A stretch of DNA of 64,000 nucleotides from Candidatus Omnitrophica bacterium UBA6210 (GTDB lineage: Bacteria; Omnitrophota; Gorgyraeia; Velamenicoccales; Velamenicoccaceae): positions 1-64,000 of the forward strand of contig DISM01000004.1 in the NCBI GenBank assembly GCA_002421805.1. Reading direction: 5' to 3'. Positions within the stretch are counted from its first letter, which is position 1. Each line of letters begins with the position of its first letter. Below the pieces are notes generated by a model. It was given only the letters and a program-made list of their open reading frames with translations, was not told the DNA's origin and searched no databases. Of the stretch, positions 1 to 8,151 are shown one piece after another. A program made the translations under genes and the position numbers.

Positions 1-338
1 GAATAGCTGCCCAGCGAGGCGCCGGAAACAAGCGTGGCGTGATACCAGGCCCCTGTGCCGCCGATCTGGTATTTGACGAAGACCCAGGCCCGGTCGAAGT
101 AGGCGTTGCCGTTTGCGTCCGTGCGGGTGAAGCTGTTGTCCCAGCTGACGTCGAATTTGATGTCCACCGTGCCTGCGGTAGAATCCAGGTTCTGCAGGCT
201 GACGTCGGAGACCTTGATGTTGTTGGCGTATGCCGGCAGAGAAAACAGGCAACAGAATCCAAAGGACAGAAACAGACAGATAAGACATTTTAAGCCGGGC
301 TTAAAATGTCTTGCTGCCGAGAACATTAAGGTTGTCAT
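1..338 (-). CDS. Secreted protein, N-terminal part (truncated by window edge)
   Basis: I translated this from the edge of the window. The frame opens with ATG at 338 and stays open to base 1, so the C-terminus lies outside. About 40 residues at the N-terminus are basic then hydrophobic and end in a signal-peptidase-like site (LPAYANN), so the protein is probably exported. The mature part begins with a beta-rich stretch containing VSDVSLQNLD, IKFDVSWDNSF and RAWVFVKYQI. From memory, this lead-in resembles the domain before some secreted formylglycine-generating-enzyme-like (SUMF1/PvdO) proteins, but the catalytic part is not visible. I would call it a secreted protein of unknown function. Confidence 0.6.
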   Translation of the reverse strand, partial: MTTLMFSAARHFKPGLKCLICLFLSFGFCCLFSLPAYANNIKVSDVSLQNLDSTAGTVDIKFDVSWDNSFTRTDANGNAYFDRAWVFVKYQIGGTGAWYHATLVSGASLGSY

Positions 339-425
339 GTAGGTTTTACACATGTCACTGTTCCTTAACTCGTTATCCGTTCCTCGTTCTTCGTGTCTCC
401 CGGTTTTTCCTGCAGGATCATACCT

Positions 426-788
426 TCAAAATTTCCTGCAATTCTCGATCAATTTATACAACATCAGCCTTATCTCGTCGTATTTTCTGGACAACTCGCC
501 GTGTTTGCCTCGCTCCAAATACCTGCACTCGAAAGAAAAATCAAGCCATGTCCTTGTCTCTTCACAAAAACCCAAAGCATCAACCACGTGCCTTACAAAA
601 ATATCCTTATATTGCTTTTTTGCGAAACCTTCTCTTATGCTGGCTGCGACAGATCTGGAGGCTTTCATGATCTGATCCACCAATGAATATTCTTCTTCTT
701 TTGGATACTTTTTAGTCAGCCAAAATAGTTTCATCGCTGAATCGAATGCCAGTTCATAAACCCTGGAGTCCTTTTTGTTCTTTATCAT
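426..788 (-). CDS. Four-helix bundle protein (S23 / 23S rRNA intervening-sequence family)
   Basis: This is a 120-residue, entirely helical protein. The family core is recognisable: an N-terminal VYELAFDSAMKLF, then YSLVDQIMKASRSVAASI and IREGFAK, with a C-terminal helix rich in R/K and E. The SRSVAASIREGFA segment is the signature of four-helix-bundle proteins first noticed in intervening sequences of 23S rRNA genes. The length is normal for the family. Molecular function is unknown. Homologues occur as stand-alone genes scattered through bacterial chromosomes and mobile DNA, so the context says little. It sits between two secreted-protein genes on the same strand. Confidence 0.8.
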   Translation of the reverse strand: MIKNKKDSRVYELAFDSAMKLFWLTKKYPKEEEYSLVDQIMKASRSVAASIREGFAKKQYKDIFVRHVVDALGFCEETRTWLDFSFECRYLERGKHGELSRKYDEIRLMLYKLIENCRKF

Positions 789-824
789 TTCTTGTCCCTC
801 TCTTCTGACCCCTTATTTTCCGCT

Positions 825-3404
825 TCACTTCTGCTCGATCGCCGTCGCATTCACAGTGGGCATGTTTCCGAATTCTTCATTCACCATTCCGGAGAGCGCC
901 TTTGCCACATCGATTTTATATTGCCTGCGCTGGATAATCCTGCCGCCGGCGCCTCTCTTAGAAGACATCAGGTTTTGCGCCTCCTGTGCTGTCAGGTAAA
1001 CCTTGACGATCTGGAATTCTTCCCTTTCCCTGGCCCCCCAGGCGTAACCGACCGGTTTTACCATCACGATGTCGCCGTCGCGATAGGAATTATTGTCGGC
1101 TGTCGGATCAACCCCGATCTTAAGGGCTATCTCATATAAACTTGTGCCGGCCTTTTTTCTTGAGGAAGCCGCTTGTTCTCCGCTCGTTGTCGTATTTCGG
1201 CCGGACGTAGATATCCCGGCCCCTTTTGAAGAAAGCTGGGTCCCGGCGGCCGTCGCTTGGATCTCCGATGTCTGGCCTGTGTTTTCTGTTGCCTGCCCTA
1301 AGGCCCCTATTCTCTGTCCTATAGAAAACACTCTGTCGGACGCATCGGAGACCGCACCGTCAAAAGCATCCGAAATTTTAACCAGGGCCCTATCGGTCGT
1401 CACTGAAGGGACGGTCCAGAAATAGGACCCTGTATTGGCGGCTTTCTCGGATATCGGTTGATAAGTCCTGCCCGCATCGCGCGAATACTCCAGCTTCATG
1501 GGATAAGACGGCTCGTAGTCCCATGCGGTCCATGTGATCGCCTGCGATAGGCCAGCCGTGACGGCATCGCCGCCATTGGGAGTCAAGAGGACGATATTGC
1601 CCGGCCTGCAGGAAAACGAAACGTAGGCTACATAAGGCGCTACGTCGCCTTCCTTCCTGAGATTGATGCGGCTGCGCAAAACCTCTCCGGCGGAAAAATC
1701 CCCCTTGGAGGCGTAATAATGCGAATCATTAACGCAGTTCTTTTGGTAGCTCTTGCCGCCGTCGGCTGAGACGTCGACGCCGGCTCCTCTTCCTTCCCAG
1801 GTGGGCACGATGATACGGATCGCATAATCCGCCTTGGATTCCGGGAAAATGTAATAACCGGAGGTGACAGCGGTCTCGAGGACAAGGTCTTTCTTGCTGT
1901 CAAGGGTGGTATTGAAAAATACGGGTAAGTTTGTGGCTTCTTCGGCAAACCCCAGGCTTGCCGGATCCACAACAGGTTCGGGTGTCGCATACTTGCGGCA
2001 ACGGATCCAGCGGAATATGGTCAGGCTTCTGCCTAAACCGAGACCCGTCGTGTTCAGGGCCAAAAACCCTTTCTGCGGCCCTTCTTTATCTTCATAAGAA
2101 ACAGCGGCCTCTTTTTTCAAAAAGGCCTCGTCATGCCGTTCAAAAGTCAGATGATTATCTCTGTCCGCAATCAGACGGAAGCCGTAATACGTCCCGGCAG
2201 CGATGGGCTGGGGATCATTGGCCTTGACGATGTTATCAACGACAAGGCAGTGCTGGGCGCCGTCAAAACCGGAAGCGTAAGCGACGAGGGTCGCGTCGGT
2301 CGCCGACGCCGGTTCGGGGTCGCGTGCGACCAGCCGCGTCTCATAACCCGTCTGGGCGCTAGCCACATATTCAATGATCCCGTCCCTGAATTCAAAAGCC
2401 CGCGCCGTCACGGTCGCGGCATCGAGCATAAGCCCTTCCCGGGTCACGCGGGCACTGCCGCCCGTGCCGAGGGTGACGGACCACTTCTTAGGATCGAGCG
2501 TCCCGTTGAGCGCCGTGAAATCCTCGTAAAAATCAAACGTATTCTCTGAGGAAGAAAGCGACTTGGCGATAGGATTGCCGTAATACAAATAAACCGGAAT
2601 CCCTTGTTGCGGGATCTGCGGCACACGGATGAAAAAGAACGCGGTCCGGTACGGTTTCTTTCCTTCCACGCCGACCAACGCATAAGGCAGGAGCGTCTCG
2701 CCGTCGGCCAGCGTAAAACGGACATCGTTGAAATCCGCTAAAATGTGGCCGTTGCAGGCCACATCCGCGCCGTTCGAAACGACGGATTCGCCCACGCGCA
2801 CGAGGACTTGATAATTGTAAAGCGCGCCGGCCGAGGACCCCGATATCCTGAACTGTTTCCTGTAAAGGAACCCGGAAAGCGCAGGCTCGCCGAAAGTCCC
2901 GGCGATGCCGTTGGTGGTCGTGAAGGCCAGAACAAATTTTGAAAGGACCGTCTTGGCGCCCAGGACCGCTTTCCATTTGAGCGTCTCCCCCCTGGCAAAC
3001 CCCGAGACGAGAGGAACGCCGTTGACGACAAGCGAATAGTGCAGACCCCCATCGGCGCTCACCCAAACGGCCGCAGGACCTGTTGCGTCCCACGTAGCTG
3101 TCACAGACGCAATCGTGCCTTTGACGGAAACGGACGGACTGATGTATGCCGTATTTTCAGCAATATCCGGAAGAAAGAAATCACCTGTGCCATCACTGCA
3201 CCAGGTATAAGGAGAGCTGAGGGCGAAGTTATCGTTATTTGCGGCGTTTGCGTTTAAAGGAAGAAGACTCGAGAAAACAAGGGCGGGTAAAACAAAAAAT
3301 AACCAAAAGCCTATTCGGCTTTTGATTTCACTTAGAGAGAGAGAGAGAGAGAGAGAGAGAGCCTGCAGCTGATTAAATACGTTGAGCCTTCGCCGTATCT
3401 TCAT
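825..3404 (-). CDS. Large secreted DUF2341 / Ig-like surface protein, possibly phase-variable
   Basis: I place the start at the ATG at 3404, just after a GTG and downstream of AGGGAGGG, giving about 859 residues. Residues 17-26 are a Leu-Ser repeat encoded by an AG dinucleotide tract. A signal peptide follows (FWLFFVLPALVFSSLLPLNA). The mature protein has beta-sandwich segments, then a DUF2341-like domain around residues 180-310 with the FYEDF motif, a concanavalin-like segment, and an Ig-like repeat starting NGGDAVTAGLSQAITW. The C-terminal part is Ser/Thr/Gln-rich and low-complexity. It is probably an envelope or extracellular protein. Because the AG tract lies between the start codon and the signal peptide, slippage would switch expression off. 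The ligand and role are unknown. Confidence 0.7.
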   Translation of the reverse strand: MKIRRRLNVFNQLQALSLSLSLSLSEIKSRIGFWLFFVLPALVFSSLLPLNANAANNDNFALSSPYTWCSDGTGDFFLPDIAENTAYISPSVSVKGTIASVTATWDATGPAAVWVSADGGLHYSLVVNGVPLVSGFARGETLKWKAVLGAKTVLSKFVLAFTTTNGIAGTFGEPALSGFLYRKQFRISGSSAGALYNYQVLVRVGESVVSNGADVACNGHILADFNDVRFTLADGETLLPYALVGVEGKKPYRTAFFFIRVPQIPQQGIPVYLYYGNPIAKSLSSSENTFDFYEDFTALNGTLDPKKWSVTLGTGGSARVTREGLMLDAATVTARAFEFRDGIIEYVASAQTGYETRLVARDPEPASATDATLVAYASGFDGAQHCLVVDNIVKANDPQPIAAGTYYGFRLIADRDNHLTFERHDEAFLKKEAAVSYEDKEGPQKGFLALNTTGLGLGRSLTIFRWIRCRKYATPEPVVDPASLGFAEEATNLPVFFNTTLDSKKDLVLETAVTSGYYIFPESKADYAIRIIVPTWEGRGAGVDVSADGGKSYQKNCVNDSHYYASKGDFSAGEVLRSRINLRKEGDVAPYVAYVSFSCRPGNIVLLTPNGGDAVTAGLSQAITWTAWDYEPSYPMKLEYSRDAGRTYQPISEKAANTGSYFWTVPSVTTDRALVKISDAFDGAVSDASDRVFSIGQRIGALGQATENTGQTSEIQATAAGTQLSSKGAGISTSGRNTTTSGEQAASSRKKAGTSLYEIALKIGVDPTADNNSYRDGDIVMVKPVGYAWGAREREEFQIVKVYLTAQEAQNLMSSKRGAGGRIIQRRQYKIDVAKALSGMVNEEFGNMPTVNATAIEQK
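3334..3361. repeat. AG dinucleotide tract, 14 units
   Basis: An uninterrupted (AG)14 run on the plus strand (CT on the coding strand) lies within the first 30 codons of the secreted DUF2341 protein gene, encoding alternating Leu and Ser. The unit length is not a multiple of three, so gain or loss of one unit shifts the frame before the signal peptide. This is the classic layout of a phase-variable contingency locus. Confidence 0.85.
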
Positions 3405-3407
3405 CAC

Positions 3408-4075
3408 ACATCCCTCCCTTTCACAACTTTACAACGTTTATTCAACGTTGCTTTGCTTCCAATATAACAAGTTAAACAAAAAAATCAAGAATTATTAGTT
3501 AATTAACTCGATCTTCCACCAGATTTTTGAAATTCTTATCGCCTGTTTTGTCAAAAAAAATCAGCATCTTTCCCTACCCATTATTTTTATGCCCTGCCTC
3601 TTGACAACTCCTGATGATCCCCTCGACAGACCAAACGCTCAATCAAACCGTCGATATTTATTATTTTTGAGATTTAACCTTATATCTTCCAACGACTTCC
3701 AGTCATTTCAATATCCTACGATCAAAACAAGCTGCCTGCATCCAGCATAAATATACAACAAAACCAAAGCAGGTAGCAATGGGTATTAGTACTCTTTTGC
3801 GTTGCACATTCTACTCTACCAAAAAATCAAGAACCGCGTTTGCAGCCAACAATAAATCTGCAAACCTGAAACCCCACGGTCTTGCCCTTCGGGCAGCCCC
3901 CCGTGGGGTGACGTCCCTTGTTCATCTTCGGGCAAAAGCCCGTGGCATTCCGACAAGGGGATTAAAAATAAAACCTCTGCCGATAACTGCGGCAGAGGCC
4001 ATATTTATACAGAAACCTATCCCTTGCTGACTGAGTTTACCTCGCCTCGGCTTTAAAAGGTTAAATAGGACGTCA
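3408..4075. other. 668-bp intergenic region with three stacked hairpins
   Basis: I see no supported gene here. The 5' part (to about 3770) is AT-rich and featureless. From 3872 three hairpins follow each other. The first has arms CCCCACGG and CCGTGGGG with an inner GCCCTTCGGGC. The second has outer arms around 3915 and 3953 and an inner CGGGCAAAAGCCCG. The third, at 3974-3998, has arms CCTCTGCC and GGCAGAGG. The last could terminate transcription between the convergent or tandem units. The first two may be a repeat-derived or structured RNA element. Confidence 0.45.
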
Positions 4076-4852
4076 TCATCGCTCTGCCCTTTTTTCAGTG
4101 ATCAGCAAACTAACTAAAGAGGCTTCCAGGCTTCCGAAATTAAATGGCTTCATCAGATAGTCAGCCGCACCAAGAGATCTTGCCTGTTCCATGACCTCGG
4201 AACTGACAAGCCCTGTGCTCATGATCACCTTGATATTCGGGTTGATTTCCTTGATCCGCTTGAGCGTCAAAAGGCCATCCATGCCCGCCAAGGAAATATC
4301 CAGGAGGACAAGGTCAAAAGTCTTCTGTTTGATTTTTTCCAGACACTCTTCTCCGCTCAAGGCGACATCAGCGGCAAACCCCCTCCTGCGCAAGAAATTA
4401 GCCACCGTTTCCCTGCCTTCTAGTTCATCATCGACAACGAGGATTTTTCCACGTATCGCTATGCCTTCGGGTTTAATATAGCTTTGTTGATTCAATACAG
4501 AAATAATTTTTTTAATGATGCAGGGGTCCTGGAAATCCTTGGGAAGATAGGCGCTGATATCTGATTCTCTTGAGACTTGTTCGGGATCCCGGCAAGGGCC
4601 GGAGGATGGATTGAAAAATACGATGATTTTTACGTCTTTATCGAATATTCGAATTTTTTTAACGAGGGAAAAACCGCAAAATTCCCCTTCCTGCTCAGCA
4701 AGAATGATCAGGCCGGGGCGTTCATTCTTCAATAAATCAAGGATCACGGAGCCGGAGGCGACCGTGTGCACGCCCCACCCAAGCTCTGAAATCAACTCAT
4801 AAAGAAAAGATCTCGCCTTGATATCTTCATCAAAAATGAAAACTCTCTCCAT
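4076..4852 (-). CDS. Response regulator with two receiver domains
   Basis: This 258-residue protein has two tandem CheY-like receiver domains and no output domain. The first (residues ~3-118) is degenerate: it has FIFDEDIKAR at its start, but the phospho-acceptor position reads LIILAEQEG, so the usual aspartate is missing. The second (residues ~134-250) is canonical, with ILVVDDE, the phospho-acceptor Asp in LVLLDISLAGMDG, Thr/Ser at VIMSTG and Lys in DYLMKPFNF. It is likely a phosphorelay intermediate or an adaptor acting through protein contacts. No histidine kinase is adjacent. It is separated from its neighbours by long gaps and appears monocistronic. Confidence 0.85.
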   Translation of the reverse strand: MERVFIFDEDIKARSFLYELISELGWGVHTVASGSVILDLLKNERPGLIILAEQEGEFCGFSLVKKIRIFDKDVKIIVFFNPSSGPCRDPEQVSRESDISAYLPKDFQDPCIIKKIISVLNQQSYIKPEGIAIRGKILVVDDELEGRETVANFLRRRGFAADVALSGEECLEKIKQKTFDLVLLDISLAGMDGLLTLKRIKEINPNIKVIMSTGLVSSEVMEQARSLGAADYLMKPFNFGSLEASLVSLLITEKRAER

Positions 4853-5100
4853 AGTGAGTATGGCTTAACATATTTCTCCAAAGAAATCAAGGATTTATTT
4901 TTGCCCGACTTTTCAAATACTCTTTTCTATCGACGGAAAAAACGGTATAAATTTAATCCTCCACAATCGGCATAAATAGTGAACAACGTCACCATACGGC
5001 ATCTTTTGACGCATGACTTTGATCATGCGGGACCGCAGAACAGAAACCAACCATACCAATATCATCCCGCAGCTCTTCTCTTGCCTTTCTCTCGGGCCTC

Positions 5101-5760
5101 CTAAATTCCGGCTCCGAACATTCCGGCTTCTATCTCCTGCATGGCAAGAAAGATTTCGCAGCCATGACAATCAGATTTTACGCATTCTTCGCATTGCATT
5201 TGCAACTCGTCGAATTGCGCCTGCTGGATCATTTCTTTTTCAGGTTGCTCCGCAAGGAATTCTCTCTTTTTTTCACCGATTTTTGCAAAATCGACTTCCG
5301 GCAGATCGATGATCCTAAGCCGCACCTGCATATAGCCAAACGCACCGCATGGCAGTTTTACCCTTTTGGTGCAGATGCTTCCTTCGGAATTCGAAAGAAC
5401 TATGGAATACTGATATAAATTCCGCGCGTGGGCATCATCCTGGCTTGAATGAAATGCGCCCATATCGTGATGGGAATGGATGATCCCGTCGCCGCCTAAC
5501 TCCTCTTTAAATCCGCACTCAACAGAAGTGACTTCCTGTTTTGGAATCTTAAAACTTGTTATGGTATTATCCTTGACCCAAAATATCGCTCCCCACTCCC
5601 TCTTCCCCATGCGTTGCGAAATAAACAGCCACTGGCTCCAAATAGACCAGGGAATATTCAAGATCTCTTCGTTCGTCTTATCCGAACACCATCCGCAGTC
5701 AGTATAATTTTTGATATTGACGTTTAAGATATTACTTGCATTGTTTTGGCTATTATTCAT
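5101..5760 (-). CDS. JAB/MPN metallopeptidase of the PRTRC-like ubiquitin cassette (protein A-like)
   Basis: This is a 219-residue JAB-domain protein. The JAMM zinc motif is intact: H95-x-H97, seven residues, S105, two residues, D108, with Glu55 (REWGAIFWV) as the likely catalytic base. The family removes or processes ubiquitin-like proteins at the isopeptide or C-terminal bond. An extra C-terminal cluster, Cys190, 193, 198 and 201, is likely a zinc ribbon. The gene follows the E1-like gene by one base, with an AGGAGG site inside the junction. It is the last gene of the cassette with Ubl, E2-like and E1-like genes, the combination known from PRTRC systems on plasmids and integrative elements. 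Confidence 0.8.
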   Translation of the reverse strand: MNNSQNNASNILNVNIKNYTDCGWCSDKTNEEILNIPWSIWSQWLFISQRMGKREWGAIFWVKDNTITSFKIPKQEVTSVECGFKEELGGDGIIHSHHDMGAFHSSQDDAHARNLYQYSIVLSNSEGSICTKRVKLPCGAFGYMQVRLRIIDLPEVDFAKIGEKKREFLAEQPEKEMIQQAQFDELQMQCEECVKSDCHGCEIFLAMQEIEAGMFGAGI

Positions 5761-5761
5761 C

Positions 5762-6697
5762 TTATGGCCTCCTGTGATTGACTTTTGTCCATTGCTTAAG
5801 AGCTTCTTTCAATTCTTCGCTGACAATCTCTCCTGACTTGATCTCTTCTATCGTTTCTTTCAGCCAGTCTTCTTTTTCTTCCGCGATTTTTTCGTCAAGA
5901 TCGCCTTGCGTATATTCCTTGTCACAGTCTGAGCAGTGATCTTCCGGATCCACCCTGTTACAGTCGTCGCAATGATTACAATCGTCACAATACCCATAAC
6001 CGCTTGGAAGATAGTCATCAATATGGTCTGTGATGTAATCTTCACGTTCCTGCTTAGCCTCATCCAGGATCTTCTCAGGGACAAAGGAAGAATGCTGTAT
6101 GTGCAGCTTGCCCAAATCTTCCATCAAAGACAGCCGCTTATACATCACCGAAGCGACGCCGGCTGCGGATGCTATTGCCGCCGGCACAACCCAAGAAGGG
6201 GTGAACGTATAGCCTTGCTGTCCTTCAACTTCCTTAAAGGACAGCGGAAAGGCCCTGGAGACGTTCAAAATTGTGCCGTCATAACCTATCCTCTGATAGA
6301 TTAAGTCGTTCTTCTTACAGTAAGCGCAGATAAGCTGCTGGCTTTTCAGATTATCCGTACAGCAGAATACTTTCCCGCGCAGGACCTGACAGTCCGAATG
6401 TTTTTCGATACGCATATCGTGGATTTCGATCCGCGTGGATTTCCTGATGCCCGAAAGGATCTCTTTTAAAACCTCAATCTTTTTCTTTCCCACATGCCGC
6501 TCTTCCAAAAGCAGCCTGTTCAGATTGGATATCTCGATGATATCGCGGTCGATCAGGACTAATTCTTCAACCCCGCTCATCGCCAGAAACACCGCGGTCC
6601 AGAACCCTGTGCCGCCGCACCCTATGACTGTAGCAATTTCCGGTATGTCTAGTTGGTCGATTAACTCCTGACGGCTGTAAATAGCTCCTTGAGGCAT
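5762..6697 (-). CDS. ThiF/E1-like adenylyltransferase of the PRTRC-like cassette
   Basis: This is a 311-residue ThiF/MoeB/E1-type protein that should adenylate the C-terminus of the neighbouring ubiquitin-like protein. The ATP-binding core is complete: GCGGTG at 26-31, the acidic pair in LIDRD (50-52), NLNR with Arg61, a lysine cluster at 71-73 and CTDN with Asp115. Two features are odd. There is no Cys between 128 and 236, where E1-like enzymes commonly carry the thioester cysteine (the segment reads FTPSWVVPA). The C-terminal region also carries a dense acidic CxxC cluster (Cys237, 240, 243, 246, 255, 258) that could bind zinc. The start is supported by AGGAGAAG upstream. Confidence 0.8.
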   Translation of the reverse strand: MPQGAIYSRQELIDQLDIPEIATVIGCGGTGFWTAVFLAMSGVEELVLIDRDIIEISNLNRLLLEERHVGKKKIEVLKEILSGIRKSTRIEIHDMRIEKHSDCQVLRGKVFCCTDNLKSQQLICAYCKKNDLIYQRIGYDGTILNVSRAFPLSFKEVEGQQGYTFTPSWVVPAAIASAAGVASVMYKRLSLMEDLGKLHIQHSSFVPEKILDEAKQEREDYITDHIDDYLPSGYGYCDDCNHCDDCNRVDPEDHCSDCDKEYTQGDLDEKIAEEKEDWLKETIEEIKSGEIVSEELKEALKQWTKVNHRRP

Positions 6698-6708
6698 TGT
6701 TTCTTCTC

Positions 6709-7311
6709 CTATTTTAATAATGGTTCGATTAATCTAGCGTCCAGCAGGCTCCTTGCTTTAATCTCAGGGCTTTTGGACTTATCAGACAAGATATCTTTAA
6801 GGACAGAATATCCTTCAGGTAATATCACGGTGCCCAGAGACGTCAGGTTAATGAGCCTGAAGGACCTGATGACCTCCAGTGCCATTGCCTTGAGCGCTTC
6901 AAGCGAATTGAGGCTCGCGTTGTTAATCTGGAGGTCTCCTGTGCAGATCTTTCGGCCAACGTCCATATTATTCATGGCCAGATAATGGCAGCCGATTTCA
7001 GGTTCTGAAACAAAGTCGCAAAAATCCCCGGCCTGGTCATACTCGCCGTAGAGCGTGAAAGACCCATGCTTGACGGGGGTTTTGAGCAGATAGGTGTTGT
7101 GGCCATCGTAGAGTTTGTCGATCACAAGAGGGCCCACGTAGGCTTCAACGTGGAAAAAGTCGTTTTTAACACAACACCTGTAGTCTCCTTTGAAAGGGAC
7201 TTTGAACGTCTGCTCTTTCAAATTCTCCACAAACTGGCGCCAGGAGTCGTCAATGCTTTCGATGACTTTAGATGCCGGTTTTGCGTTATGTATCAATTTT
7301 TCATCAATCAT
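6709..7311 (-). CDS. E2-like protein (PRTRC system protein B-like)
   Basis: This is a 200-residue protein between the Ubl and E1 genes. The segment NNMDVGRKICTGDL matches the PRTRC protein B / UBC-like pattern, in which a Cys (here Cys123) follows a Gly-x-x-x motif and is the likely thioester-accepting residue. The rest has alternating strands and helices compatible with an E2 fold but diverges strongly from eukaryotic E2s. I infer that it takes the activated Ubl from the ThiF protein. There is no good ribosome-binding site near the ATG, and a terminator-like hairpin lies just upstream, so expression is likely below that of the Ubl. Confidence 0.65.
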   Translation of the reverse strand: MIDEKLIHNAKPASKVIESIDDSWRQFVENLKEQTFKVPFKGDYRCCVKNDFFHVEAYVGPLVIDKLYDGHNTYLLKTPVKHGSFTLYGEYDQAGDFCDFVSEPEIGCHYLAMNNMDVGRKICTGDLQINNASLNSLEALKAMALEVIRSFRLINLTSLGTVILPEGYSVLKDILSDKSKSPEIKARSLLDARLIEPLLK

Positions 7312-7330
7312 TTTTGCGCCTTGAAAAATA

Positions 7331-7361
7331 GGGAAAGAGGGGAAACGCTCCCCTCTTTCCC
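7331..7361 (-). terminator. Attenuator / terminator hairpin between Ubl and E2 genes
   Basis: A perfect 12-bp stem (GGGAAAGAGGGG paired with CCCCTCTTTCCC) with a 7-nt loop is followed on the minus strand by TATTTTTC. It lies between the stop of the ubiquitin-like gene and the start of the E2-like gene. It looks like an intrinsic terminator that would let only part of the transcript reach E2, E1 and JAB. Confidence 0.7.
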
Positions 7362-7379
7362 GTATCTTTGTCTCCTTTC

Positions 7380-7610
7380 TTAGCCTGCCTTGACGTATCT
7401 TTGCACCTCGATTTCGTGATCCGCAAACGTCTCTGGCAGATCAGCCGTTGACGCCACCTCAGCGCCGTCAACCAGGATCGTGAAGGAATCAATACCCTTC
7501 TCCTCAAGAAGCCTTTTTAAGGTATCCTTGACGGAATCAGAAGCATTGACGCTTATCTCTTCTCCTGCGACTTTAACGGTGGTTTTCCCGTTCAGATCGT
7601 TTAATTGCAT
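7380..7610 (-). CDS. Ubiquitin-like protein (PRTRC system protein C-like)
   Basis: This is a 76-residue predicted beta-grasp protein. I use the ATG at 7610, nine bases inside an upstream GTG, because AGGAGGTG lies at the right distance. The pattern is two N-terminal strands (TTVKVAGEEISV), a helix (SVKDTLKRLLEEKG), strands FTILVDGAEV, and a final strand ending EVQRYVKAG. The C-terminus is a single exposed Gly after Ala with no extension, so it looks ready for adenylation without processing. It is the presumed substrate passed from the ThiF protein to the E2-like protein and removed by the JAB protein. The target is unknown. Confidence 0.75.
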   Translation of the reverse strand: MQLNDLNGKTTVKVAGEEISVNASDSVKDTLKRLLEEKGIDSFTILVDGAEVASTADLPETFADHEIEVQRYVKAG

Positions 7611-7628
7611 AGTATTCACCTCCTCTCT

Positions 7629-7970
7629 TTAATGTTCACTCGGCAGTATCAAGACGCCGTTTTCAAACCACAGCTCAACCTTTTCGAGCGGAAAATCCGT
7701 CCAGTCGATCTTCTCTTCAAAAAGCTTGTGATAATTACCGTCTTCACAAACAAGTGTGGCTGAACGATCCTCGCGCACAGCCAGTTTCCAGACCCCGAAC
7801 TCCTGTAGCTTCACCTTTGCCCGGGTTATAAACAGGATCTTGTCCACAAGCCAGTAGGCGCCACCTTGTTCAGCCACATATTGCACGCCGTCCGTATAAA
7901 GATAGCCGCTCAAATGCCTGAACCATTGCGTTGTGCCTGTAAATTGCCATAATTCGCTCGCCTGTAACAT
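7629..7970 (-). CDS. DUF6876 family protein
   Basis: This is a 113-residue protein starting at the ATG at 7970 behind GAGGAGTG. Its N-terminus carries the family pattern: a Leu-rich start, FTGTTQWFRH, YTDGVQYVAEQGGAYWLVD, then WKLAVREDRSATLVCEDGN. I recognise this as DUF6876, a small family common in plasmids and integrative elements, often near PRTRC genes. Biochemical function is unknown. It is immediately upstream of the Ubl gene and two bases downstream of a 59-residue gene, so it is part of the same operon. Confidence 0.7.
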   Translation of the reverse strand: MLQASELWQFTGTTQWFRHLSGYLYTDGVQYVAEQGGAYWLVDKILFITRAKVKLQEFGVWKLAVREDRSATLVCEDGNYHKLFEEKIDWTDFPLEKVELWFENGVLILPSEH

Positions 7971-7971
7971 T

Positions 7972-8151
7972 TCACTCCTCCTTTTTTGCGGCGCTTTTTG
8001 CCCTATATTCCCAATTCTCGATGTGGATCTCCTGACCCACACGGAAGGAAATACTGATCTCGGCCATTGTCACTTCCTGTTCCAAATTCATCTCATCCAC
8101 GTTGGACAAGATGATCTTCCTAAGGCTGTCGGGAAACTCCGACACCTTCAT
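7972..8151 (-). CDS. Small protein, 59 residues, translationally coupled
   Basis: I found this short gene by reading the gap between its neighbours. It starts MKVSEFPDSL, continues with an acidic helical part (VDEMNLEQEVTMAEI) and ends in a Lys/Glu tail. Its ATG overlaps the stop codon of the upstream 94-residue gene (ATGA), and its stop lies just before the Shine-Dalgarno of the DUF6876 gene. Translational coupling on both sides argues that it is real. I do not recognise the family. Confidence 0.6.
   Translation of the reverse strand: MKVSEFPDSLRKIILSNVDEMNLEQEVTMAEISISFRVGQEIHIENWEYRAKSAAKKEE

Noticed and set aside
3779..4030. Plus-strand frame of 83 codons
   Set aside because: It runs through three hairpins, has no Shine-Dalgarno and gives a low-complexity peptide.
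5101..7619. CBASS or Bil ubiquitin-like defence system
   Set aside because: There is no nucleotide cyclase, and gene content and E2 motif fit PRTRC better, although distant relation is likely.
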